Below, piece after piece: positions 1 to 4,842 of a DNA stretch of 9,231 nucleotides. Under the pieces are notes generated by a model. That model saw only the letters and a program-made list of their open reading frames with translations, ran no database searches and was not told the origin of the DNA. The position numbers were made by a program, and so were the translations under genes. This DNA comes from Methanomicrobiales archaeon (GTDB lineage Archaea > Halobacteriota > Methanomicrobia > Methanomicrobiales > Methanoculleaceae). Positions within the stretch are counted from its first letter, which is position 1, and each line of letters opens with the position of its first letter. Location: contig JAGVUK010000305.1 of assembly GCA_019136335.1 (NCBI GenBank), forward strand, positions 1 through 9,231. Reading direction: 5' to 3'.

Positions 1-2
1 GT

Positions 3-302
3 TACTGCCTGGAGGAGATCATGGCCGAGAAGATCCGCTCTCTCTTCCAGCGGGTACGCCCCCGGGATATCTATGACATCTGGCACCTGGCCGGCCGTGT
101 GAACCCAGACGCCGTGACGTGCATTCTCTACCGGAAATGCGAATGCAAGGAGGTCGTGCCGGACACCTCCGTGCTCGCGGAAAAGCGTAAACTGTTCTTA
201 GCAGCATGGAACGCGTCGCTCCGGCATCAGATGAAGGCCGTCCCGGATTTCGAGGAGGCATTTGGAAGGGCGCTGGATTGTGTCGAACTCTACACCCGGT
301 GA
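3..302 (+). CDS. AbiEii-type nucleotidyltransferase toxin, C-terminal part (5' end outside window)
   Basis: The frame is open from the window edge and ends at TGA 300-302, leaving about 99 residues of what is normally a protein of 250-300. It begins YCLEEIMAEKIRSLFQR and continues with RPRDIYDIWHL. The E-E-I-x-A-E-K-x-x-x-L-x-x-R then R-P-R-D-x-Y-D-x-W pattern is the hallmark of the C-terminal half of the AbiEii/AbiGii (DUF1814) family. That family comprises the nucleotidyltransferase toxins of type IV toxin-antitoxin and phage-abortive systems. The N-terminal GS...DxD catalytic part lies upstream of the window, so activity cannot be judged. The ATG at 21 is internal, not the start. The usual AbiEi-type antitoxin would be expected upstream; the next gene downstream is a HicB-like protein, which is not its known partner. 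Family assignment is from motif memory and fairly sure; function in this organism is inference. Confidence 0.85.
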   Translation, partial: YCLEEIMAEKIRSLFQRVRPRDIYDIWHLAGRVNPDAVTCILYRKCECKEVVPDTSVLAEKRKLFLAAWNASLRHQMKAVPDFEEAFGRALDCVELYTR

Positions 303-348
303 CCGGGCGAGCTCCCGCGTGGTCGGGGTAATGATCGGGGTGATTGAG

Positions 349-603
349 ATGCCGCATACATGCGCAATCGAGATATTCTATAGCGACGAGGACGAGGGGT
401 TCATCGCCGTCGTCCCGGAGCTTGCCGGCTGCTCCGCGTTCGGCGAGACCGAAGAGGAGGCGCTCTCCGGAGTGAAGGCGGCTCTCGGCCTCCGGCTCGA
501 TACCGCCCGGAAGGAGGGACGGGAGATCCCGGAGCCGGGCGGCCGGGAGCATTTGCGGGATATTCTTGCGGGGAAGGGTGTCCCCCGCGAACAGATGGCG
601 TGA
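349..603 (+). CDS. HicB-family antitoxin-like protein, solitary
   Basis: This 84-residue protein has the partial RNase H-like HicB fold signature: a first strand CAIEIFYSDEDEGFIAVVPE, then LAGCSAFGETEEEAL, then a helix ending in ARKEGREIPEP. In known HicAB systems HicB binds and neutralises the mRNA-cleaving toxin HicA. No HicA-like gene (a short double-stranded-RNA-binding-like protein) is found on either side. This is either an orphan antitoxin or a stand-alone regulator, a common situation for this family in methanogens. I chose ATG 349 because GGTGA at 339-343 sits 5 nt upstream, a strong archaeal Shine-Dalgarno. The in-frame ATGs at 262 and 331 would add poorly conserved residues; 262 would also overlap the preceding gene. 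No separate C-terminal DNA-binding domain is evident. The gene lies 46 nt behind the AbiEii fragment and may be co-transcribed with it. Confidence 0.82.
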   Translation: MPHTCAIEIFYSDEDEGFIAVVPELAGCSAFGETEEEALSGVKAALGLRLDTARKEGREIPEPGGREHLRDILAGKGVPREQMA

Positions 604-617
604 TCACTCATTTTGAG

Positions 618-640
618 GGGTGAGATGGCGTTTCTCACCC
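618..640 (+). terminator. Perfect 8-bp hairpin after the HicB gene
   Basis: GGGTGAGA (618-625) and TCTCACCC (633-640) are perfect inverted repeats around a 7-nt loop, 15 nt after the HicB stop. No T-run follows, so intrinsic termination in the bacterial sense is not shown; it may be a 3'-end stabiliser or a weak terminator. The rest of 604-776 holds no credible gene. A weak TATA-like TTTACACTAT at 671-680 could serve the next gene. Confidence 0.4.
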
Positions 641-776
641 AAACAATTCGGCACCTTTAGGTATCAGGCGTTTACACTATTCCACAGGGCGGACAGGCAC
701 ACGCGAATGCCCCATAGCACTCTGTTCAGCAATAACCAGAGCAGCCCAGAGATACGTCCACCGGGAAGGGAGTTAC

Positions 777-1895
777 ATGACTGATCCTGTTTACCTCGTC
801 TCTGAAGATGACACTCTGGTACCGATGAGAGAGACGCCCTACGAGTATGAGGCCGAACTGCAGGGGCTCCTTGCGAACCACCCGGAACTCCTGCTCTCAA
901 CTGCTGAAGATGCACCGGAACTCCTGCTCGTAAAGCAGGAAGTCGGCGTCCCCGGGGATGAGAACGAAGGGGACAATTTCTCCCTCGACCATCTCTTCCT
1001 TGATCGGGAAGGGGTTCCCACGCTCGTTGAGGTGAAGCGGAGCACCGACACTCGTATTCGACGGGAGGTCATCGGGCAGATGCTTGACTACGCGGCAAAT
1101 GCCGTGGCATACTGGTCGATTGACCGGCTGCGGGGGATGTACACTGCAACGTGTGAAAAGCAGGGAGCGGACCCGGATGAGGCTCTGGCAAATTTCCTTG
1201 GAAACACTGTCGATCCCGATATGTTCTGGGAGAAGGTGAAGACCAATCTCCAGGCGGGCAAAGTGCGCCTGATCTTTGCTGCCGACACAATTCCCAATCG
1301 TCTCCGCCGGGTTGTCGAGTTCCTGAACGAGCAGATGGACCCTGCCGAAGTGCTGGCAATCGAGGTGCGCCAGTTCACCGGAGACGGTGGCGTGCGGATG
1401 GTCGCTCCCAGGGTTATCGGCCAGTCGGCAAAGGCAGAGCAACGGAAAGGCGCTCCGGATGCGCGGAGATGGAATGAAACCGAGTTCATGACCGAACTCG
1501 GGCAGCAGCACCCTACGTTGGTTCCGGTAGCGAGAAATCTCCTGGCATGGGCGAACAACCAGCGCCTTTACATCTGGTGGGGCAAAGGGAAGCATAGCGG
1601 ATCTTTCTACCCGCTCCTCAGTACACCCGGCAAGAACTACCAGGTCTTTGCGGTATGGACGACCGGCAAGATCGAGGTTGAGTTCAAGTACCTGAAAAGA
1701 TATTCCGCGTTCATCGAGGGGGAGGGGCTTTGGAAGTTCTTCCATAAACTCAACGCGCTTCCGGGGGTTCAGATACCGGAAGATGGAATTCACCGTCTCC
1801 CCAGCATCCCGCTCAAAGTGCTGATGGATGAAGCGAACTATCGACAGTTCATCGACGCGGTGGAGTGGGTGTACCAGAAGCTCAGGCAGCAGTGA
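777..1895 (+). CDS. PD-(D/E)XK nuclease-fold protein with unrecognised C-terminal domain
   Basis: A 372-residue soluble protein. Residues about 20-110 carry a PD-(D/E)XK nuclease core. A leading helix has acidic residues (E25, E27), D71 lies in the strand FSLDHLFLD, E85-V-K87 in TLVEVKRSTD, and Q101 in GQMLDYAANAVAYW. The D...ExK...Q-x-x-x-Y arrangement matches NucS/DUF91-like and restriction-type nucleases. The C-terminal part (about 230-372) is rich in aromatic residues (LYIWWGKGKHSGSFYP, then QVFAVWTTGKIEVEFKYL) and ends in a helix around EWVYQKL; I do not recognise it by name. No membrane segment or signal peptide is seen. ATG 777 follows GGGAG (768-772). The gene stands alone, with gaps of 173 bp before and 159 bp after, among toxin-antitoxin genes. 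That context favours a defence or DNA-repair role, but this is inference. Confident on the fold, unsure of the function. Confidence 0.75.
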   Translation: MTDPVYLVSEDDTLVPMRETPYEYEAELQGLLANHPELLLSTAEDAPELLLVKQEVGVPGDENEGDNFSLDHLFLDREGVPTLVEVKRSTDTRIRREVIGQMLDYAANAVAYWSIDRLRGMYTATCEKQGADPDEALANFLGNTVDPDMFWEKVKTNLQAGKVRLIFAADTIPNRLRRVVEFLNEQMDPAEVLAIEVRQFTGDGGVRMVAPRVIGQSAKAEQRKGAPDARRWNETEFMTELGQQHPTLVPVARNLLAWANNQRLYIWWGKGKHSGSFYPLLSTPGKNYQVFAVWTTGKIEVEFKYLKRYSAFIEGEGLWKFFHKLNALPGVQIPEDGIHRLPSIPLKVLMDEANYRQFIDAVEWVYQKLRQQ

Positions 1896-2023
1896 TCACG
1901 TAGCTTGACCGCCTCCGGTGCATATCGGTAAAGTCAGGGCGGTGCTGGTTCCTCCTGGAAGCAGTACTCGCTATCCCGGGAGCGTGACGCCCCTCAAGAG
2001 ATGACCGCGACCGGGACCGTTTG

Positions 2024-2031
2024 TTATATAT
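2024..2031 (+). promoter_or_regulatory. TATA box of the winged-helix/RelE operon
   Basis: TTATATAT stands out as the only AT-rich island in the 159-bp gap 1896-2054. Its centre lies about 27 bp before ATG 2055, so the transcript should begin within a few bases of the start codon, giving a nearly leaderless mRNA. It also argues against the in-frame ATG at 2001, which lies upstream of this box and would not be transcribed. The remainder of the gap (1896-2023) shows only weak short inverted repeats. Confidence 0.6.
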
Positions 2032-2054
2032 CTTCATACAACAATCGTGAGATC

Positions 2055-2327
2055 ATGTCTGCGAGCGCCGGATCCGCCCACTCTCCCACACTCAACACGA
2101 TCCAGATGGTTGAAGAGTTCATTCAGGAGCACAGCGGCGAATACAAACGGCGGGCCTTGTGGGAGAACCTGCCGAAGAAAATGATGTACCAGACGTTCAA
2201 GACGATCATCGAGTATCTTCTGGAGTCGGGGAAGATAGCAAGCGATTCGCGGGGGACAATCTGCTGGATTCACGACCCAGATATGGTCCGGAAGTATGCA
2301 ATGCGCGAAGACCTGCGGTTCCGATGA
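2055..2327 (+). CDS. Small winged-helix protein, probable antitoxin of the RelE-like toxin
   Basis: This 90-residue protein has a predicted winged helix-turn-helix at about residues 31-73. Helices run through KRRALWENLP and MMYQTFKTIIEYLLESGKI, and the wing through SDSRGTICWIHD. The C-terminal tail (DMVRKYAMREDLRFR) is charged and is the likely toxin-binding element. Its stop overlaps the start of the toxin gene in an ATGA (2324-2327), the coupling typical of toxin-antitoxin pairs with the antitoxin first. In such pairs the first gene product binds the promoter and neutralises the toxin; that role is inferred here from position and size, not from a recognised antitoxin family. A DNA-binding domain of winged type, rather than ribbon-helix-helix, AbrB or Xre type, is somewhat unusual for a RelE partner. 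The start at 2055 is set by the TATA box at 2024-2031 and fits a typical N-terminus. Confidence 0.75.
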   Translation: MSASAGSAHSPTLNTIQMVEEFIQEHSGEYKRRALWENLPKKMMYQTFKTIIEYLLESGKIASDSRGTICWIHDPDMVRKYAMREDLRFR

Positions 2328-2656
2328 AGTGCCAAATCTATTTTGCAGACGAGCAGGTGCGGGAGGCCTTCCAGGCTCTTCAGGCCTCCCAGGATCCCGG
2401 GGAACGTCGGCTAGCTGAACTGCTGGTCCGGGCTCTCGGCAGAATCGCGGCAGATGCCTTCTGCGGGATCCAGGTGCCAAAGAAGTTGATCCCGAAAGAC
2501 TGCCACAAGAAACACGGGCCGCTGAAGAATCTCTGGAAGTATAATCTCACCCGTTCGTGGCGGCTCGTGTATACCGTAGCCCGCGATGACGATGTAAACG
2601 CGGTCATCATCGAGTGGTTGGACCACACCGGCTACGATCGTCGGTTCGGGTACTGA
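2324..2656 (+). CDS. RelE/ParE-superfamily toxin
   Basis: A 110-residue basic protein of the RelE/ParE type. N-terminal helices (residues 9-42) precede the segment CGIQVPKKLIPKDCHKK (47-63), then strands with NLWKYNLTRSWRLVYTVA (69-86) and VIIEWLDHTGYDRRFGY (94-110). The L-W-K-Y-x-L-x-x-x-W-R-L-V-Y block and the C-terminal W-x-D-H-x-x-Y-x-R-R-F are typical of an archaeal RelE-like family. Relatives cleave ribosome-bound mRNA or act on gyrase; which applies here cannot be told from sequence. ATG 2324 overlaps the antitoxin stop, so translation is probably coupled. The same frame is open back to 2159, but that part is out-of-frame shadow of the antitoxin gene. A perfect 8-bp inverted repeat (2361-2368 and 2383-2390) lies early in the coding region. 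The reading frame is intact. Confidence 0.85.
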   Translation: MKCQIYFADEQVREAFQALQASQDPGERRLAELLVRALGRIAADAFCGIQVPKKLIPKDCHKKHGPLKNLWKYNLTRSWRLVYTVARDDDVNAVIIEWLDHTGYDRRFGY

Positions 2657-2663
2657 GGGCGGC

Positions 2664-2668
2664 TTTTT
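2664..2668 (+). terminator. T-tract after the toxin gene, possible archaeal terminator
   Basis: Five consecutive T residues lie 8 nt after the toxin stop in otherwise GC-rich DNA. Archaeal RNA polymerase can stop at short T-tracts without a hairpin. This is suggestive only. Confidence 0.3.
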
Positions 2669-2670
2669 CG

Positions 2671-2828
2671 GCAACCCCCTCTTTCAACCAGACACTCTTT
2701 CGCGATCACGAGGTCTTCGAATTCACCTACCTGCCTGACGAGTTCCACCAGCGCGACGCCCAGACCCGTGAACTCGCCCTCCTCGCCTGGGCGGCACCGG
2801 CAAGACTGCCACCGTCCGCCGGGTCATG
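2671..2828 (+). pseudogene. Fragment of orc1/cdc6 replication initiator gene
   Basis: Frame 1 reads TLFRDHEVFEFTYLPDEFHQ then RDAQTRELALL (2692-2784). This is the conserved N-terminal segment of archaeal Orc1/Cdc6 that precedes its AAA+ domain. The next recognisable piece is in another frame: L-G-G-T-G-K-T-A-T-V-R-R-V-M (2787-2828), the Walker A P-loop and following helix of the same family. About 20 residues that normally separate these blocks (the RPGLRG...N-x-x-C-R-G segment) are missing and the frame changes at the junction near 2785. After Walker A the similarity ends; the remaining roughly 300 residues, including Walker B, the sensors and the winged helix, are absent. It cannot make a working initiator. 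It ends 18 bp before the palindromic operator of the next gene, so it looks like debris at a recombination junction. Two independent motifs in the right order make the assignment fairly sure. Confidence 0.75.
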
Positions 2829-2845
2829 CCCCAGCAACCGTTTAC

Positions 2846-2869
2846 TATAGTGAACGATCGTTCACTATA
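2846..2869 (+). promoter_or_regulatory. 24-bp perfect palindrome, operator overlapping the promoter of the winged-helix/MNT gene
   Basis: The core AGTGAACGATCGTTCACT (2849-2866) is a perfect palindrome that extends by TAT and ATA to 24 bp. Its centre is 16.5 bp before ATG 2874. TTTACTATA (2841-2849) is a plausible TATA box about 28 bp before the ATG, so the palindrome spans from TATA to the expected transcription start of a leaderless mRNA: the right place for a repressor. The same core GAACGATCGTTC recurs at 4847-4858 at the same distance from a related ATG. Confidence 0.75.
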
Positions 2870-2873
2870 TTAC

Positions 2874-3419
2874 ATGCTCCGCGAGTTCGAGAAGTTCGTC
2901 GGGTTCCGGATCCTCACCTGATTCCTCACCTACCCCACAGGCGAGATCCATATCAGCAGGCTCGCCCGGGGGATCGGGGTCAGCCCCGGGAGTGTCAAGT
3001 CATATGCCGATGCCTTCGAGCGGGACGGACTTCTCACCGTCACTCTCCTCGGCACAGCAAGGATCCTCTCTCTCAATAACGACTCCTTCGCCGTCCGGGA
3101 ATTGAAGCGGACCCGCGTGGTCCTTCTCCTCGCCCGGGCCGGAATCGAGGAGATAGCGCCGGGAAGCATCGCGGTCGCGATATACGGGAGCACATCGGCG
3201 GGGACCTTCGATGAGCAGAGCGACATTGACATCCTGATCATCGGTGACGAAGGTCAGGTCGATCACGACCGGGTGCTGGCACTGGAGGCGGAGACCGGCC
3301 GTGAGGTGCAGGTGACGGCCGTCCCCTACTATCGGTGGGAGCAGATGAAAGAGGCAGGTGACCTCTTTGTCGCCAGCGTTCTGCGGAATCACGTGCTCGT
3401 CACGGGAGCTGCCTTATGA
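2874..3419 (+). pseudogene. Winged-helix + MNT nucleotidyltransferase (antitoxin-type) gene with nonsense mutation
   Basis: Read through, this is a 181-residue protein. Residues 1-75 form a winged helix (EKFVGFRILT, then GEIHISRLARGIGVSPGSVK) and residues about 95-181 a minimal nucleotidyltransferase with G105-S106, ten residues, then D117-I-D119 (YGSTSAGTFDEQSDIDILII). Such MNT proteins are antitoxins of HEPN toxins. Codon 16 is TGA (2919-2921). The related copy at 4869 has TGG, tryptophan, at the aligned codon, so one base change explains the stop. No other lesion is seen in the remaining 165 codons, so the inactivation looks recent. Re-initiation could yield a bare MNT domain from TTG 3102 (105 residues), but no good Shine-Dalgarno is visible there. 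The stop overlaps ATG 3416 (ATGA), where the HEPN partner would begin. The winged-helix part presumably bound the palindrome just upstream. Confidence 0.8.
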
Positions 3420-3509
3420 GGTGGCGGGAGTGTCGATCGGGGTCTTATCCGCCCCGACCAGGGGGCAAAGGAGCGTGCCCCCGGGTCACTCGCCGACATT
3501 CTATCTTGA
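3416..3509 (+). pseudogene. Frameshifted 5' stub of the HEPN toxin partner
   Basis: ATG 3416 overlaps the preceding MNT stop as ATGA, the usual junction of an MNT-HEPN pair. It reads MRWREC and then needs a shift near 3433 to continue as GLIRPDQGAKERAPGSLADI (from 3441) before TGA 3507-3509. M-R-W-x-E-C...G-L-I-R-P-D...A-K-E-R...S-L-A is how I recall HEPN proteins of this subfamily beginning in methanogens. The shift corresponds to loss of 2 bp or gain of 1. The body of the domain, with its R-x(4-6)-H motif, is absent. Continuing in the original frame gives 63 meaningless residues to 3607, ending LAPLIQPYVEREIVWCEA, whose origin I cannot assign. HEPN identity rests on context plus a short motif, so it is moderate. 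Confidence 0.55.
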
Positions 3510-3535
3510 GGATCCCTTCAGGCCAGAGGGATCCT
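3509..3535. terminator. 9-bp hairpin between convergent transcripts
   Basis: AGGATCCCT (3509-3517) and AGGGATCCT (3527-3535) are perfect inverted repeats around a 9-nt loop. It lies between the plus-strand MNT/HEPN remnant and the minus-strand HEPN gene, where a bidirectional terminator would fit. No T-tract is attached, so the role is uncertain. The rest of 3536-3622 shows no gene I can support. Confidence 0.4.
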
Positions 3536-3622
3536 GTCACCGTCGGCGGTCTCGCTCCCCTCATTCAGCCGTACGTGGAGCGGGAGATAGTCTGGTGTGA
3601 AGCATGATCCCTCTTTCCTCGA

Positions 3623-4078
3623 TTAGCTCCCTTTCCATTCCCTTCTGCGCGTCTCAGAGAACAAGCGCTGTATTCTCTCGATGAACTGACCAGCATGCTC
3701 GATGGCGGCTAAAACCTCTGCATCGGTCGGCGCCGGGACGAACGAATACTGGCTCTCATGGCGCTGTGTTCTCAGCCTGCCAAACATCAGCACCCACTCC
3801 CCTTCGAGATCTCCTGACTGCGCATAGTGGTTGAGGTACAATTCGATGCAATAATGGCTCTTCTCGCGGATACCGTCGCGGAAGAGCACTGCACGGGCGG
3901 CATGGAACCATGCCATATACGCCCCGGTCAGGCTCATCCGCCTCGCACCGATACCGGCAATCTGCCGTGCCTCGTCAAGATAAGATTGGGCGAGGCTCAA
4001 CGATTCTTTGGCTTTCTCCGCGGAAGGCGTGACCCTGCGGAGCATCTTCTCCCTGAAGCAATCCTCAAGCGTTGTCAA
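3623..4078 (-). CDS. HEPN-domain protein, probable toxin of an MNT-HEPN pair
   Basis: An all-helical protein of about 151 residues. Counting from the longest possible start at 4093, it shows helix EKAKESLSLAQSYLDEARQI (26-45), the family segment GAYMAWFHAARAVLFRDG (57-74) with EKSHYC, and R106-LRTQR-H112-ESQ-Y116 near the C-terminus. That is the R-x(4-6)-H RNase motif followed by the tyrosine which MNT antitoxins modify in studied pairs. HEPN toxins of this sort cut RNA. The start is not ATG: options are TTG 4093, TTG 4078 and ATG 4045. I prefer TTG 4078 because GGTG lies 6 nt before it. It overlaps the 3' end of the upstream MNT gene by 14 nt, so the pair is translationally coupled. The reading frame is intact and ends in TAA. 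Alternatively it may be a regulatory HEPN protein without RNase activity. Confidence 0.8.
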   Translation of the reverse strand: MTTLEDCFREKMLRRVTPSAEKAKESLSLAQSYLDEARQIAGIGARRMSLTGAYMAWFHAARAVLFRDGIREKSHYCIELYLNHYAQSGDLEGEWVLMFGRLRTQRHESQYSFVPAPTDAEVLAAIEHAGQFIERIQRLFSETRRREWKGS

Positions 4079-4622
4079 GGGATGCACCTTCAAGGGTTAC
4101 GCTTGACCGGATGAGATTGATGTAGAACGGTTGATCGGTCTCTTTCAGGTCAGACAGCCTCTCCGGGGTGAGGATGAGCAGGTTTGCCTCGGTCCCTGCT
4201 GCCGCACTCGCGTCTTTCTCGACTCTCGCTGCAAGGATCTCGAGATCGGGTGTATACTCATCAACGAGCACCCAGAGGTCAAGGTCGCTGTCGGCCGTGT
4301 TCGTCCCCTCCGCATAGCTCCCGTAGATACCTATCCCCCGGCCCCACTCCGGGAGCGGAACCGATGCCGCAAGGAGGTCGATGTTAAGCAGGCGTTTCAC
4401 TGCCAGACTTCGGGCGTTCTCATTCCAGGTGTATGCCCGGTCACGTTGTGTACAGAAACCGCCTTTGACAAGCAGGCGCAGGTAGCGTGAGACAAGAGGT
4501 TTTGAGGTCCCGGTTGCCCCGGCAACTGCAGTTGTTGTTATCTGACGTTGCCCGGCAACATACCGGAGGATGCGTATCCGTTCCTCGGTCTTGAAGAGTT
4601 CGGTTAACACCGGTTTTCCCAT
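4065..4622 (-). CDS. Winged-helix + MNT nucleotidyltransferase, probable antitoxin of the HEPN toxin
   Basis: A 185-residue two-domain protein. Residues 8-65 are a helix-turn-helix with wing: EERIRILRYVAGQRQITTTA, then GTSKPLVSRYLRLLVKGGF. Residues about 90-185 are a minimal nucleotidyltransferase with G101-S102, ten residues, D113-L-D115 (IYGSYAEGTNTADSDLDLWV). In studied pairs the MNT protein adds AMP to a tyrosine of the HEPN RNase and so silences it; the winged helix suggests it also represses its own promoter. The frame is open upstream to 4805, but that part is GC-rich and lacks family character. ATG 4622 begins the recognisable MGKPVLTELFKTEERIRIL and has GAGG 10 nt upstream. The position where a third acidic residue is often found reads EANLLIL, so full catalytic competence is not certain. 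Three dyad repeats lie directly upstream. It is not closely similar to the broken MNT gene at 2874. Confidence 0.85.
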   Translation of the reverse strand: MGKPVLTELFKTEERIRILRYVAGQRQITTTAVAGATGTSKPLVSRYLRLLVKGGFCTQRDRAYTWNENARSLAVKRLLNIDLLAASVPLPEWGRGIGIYGSYAEGTNTADSDLDLWVLVDEYTPDLEILAARVEKDASAAAGTEANLLILTPERLSDLKETDQPFYINLIRSSVTLEGASLDNA

Positions 4623-4624
4623 GT

Positions 4625-4690
4625 TGTTTCTGCCTCGTGAAGAGAATGTTTCTGCTCTGGAAACAAAATGTTTCCGGATCGGAAACATGG
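4625..4690 (-). repeat. Three tandem 22-bp dyad repeats upstream of the MNT-HEPN operon
   Basis: On the plus strand TGTTTC recurs at 4625, 4647 and 4669, spaced exactly 22 bp, and GAAACA recurs at 4660 and 4682, also 22 bp apart. Each unit is thus TGTTTC, about 7 bases, GAAACA. The third unit is the best dyad, with 9-bp arms around GAT (4668-4688). The first has a degenerate right arm. Adjacent half-sites also pair between units (4659-4675). Two helical turns per unit would place bound proteins on one face of the DNA. The array ends 3 bp before the MNT start codon and overlaps the likely promoter, so it is most simply an autoregulatory operator array. Confidence 0.75.
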
Positions 4691-4842
4691 GGGGACAGGG
4701 ACAGAGCCACCCGCGGTACCCGCAGCCGTCCACAGAGTTCTTAAGCCCTGCCCAGCCGTCGCCGCCGGTCCTCGCACAGAAAAGTAATCTTGCCATCCAA
4801 CGCAACCCCCTGCCACATCTCTTGTTCAGCAGTCATTCAATG

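Noticed and set aside
262..348. ATG 262 as the start of the HicB-like gene
   Set aside because: It overlaps the AbiEii gene and adds residues foreign to the family; ATG 349 has a proper GGTGA site.
897..1793. 298-codon open frame on the minus strand opposite the PD-(D/E)XK gene
   Set aside because: The plus-strand frame carries a conserved nuclease core and a ribosome site; the antisense product shows no motif.
2001..2054. Upstream ATG 2001 as the start of the winged-helix antitoxin
   Set aside because: It lies before the TATA box at 2024-2031 and would not be on the transcript.
2614..2850. 78-codon plus-strand frame as a small gene
   Set aside because: Its middle is the Orc1/Cdc6 N-terminal segment and its end runs out of frame across the P-loop; it is a pseudogene fragment, not a gene.
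2919..2921. TGA 2919 read as selenocysteine or other recoded residue
   Set aside because: The aligned codon in the second copy is TGG, no selenocysteine insertion element is evident, and Methanomicrobiales are not known to me to use selenocysteine here; a nonsense mutation is simpler.
4625..4690. CRISPR array
   Set aside because: Repeats are 22 bp in direct contact with no spacers, only three units, and no cas genes are present.
4623..4805. N-terminal extension of the minus-strand MNT protein
   Set aside because: The extension runs through the operator repeats and lacks conserved character; ATG 4622 starts the recognisable winged helix.
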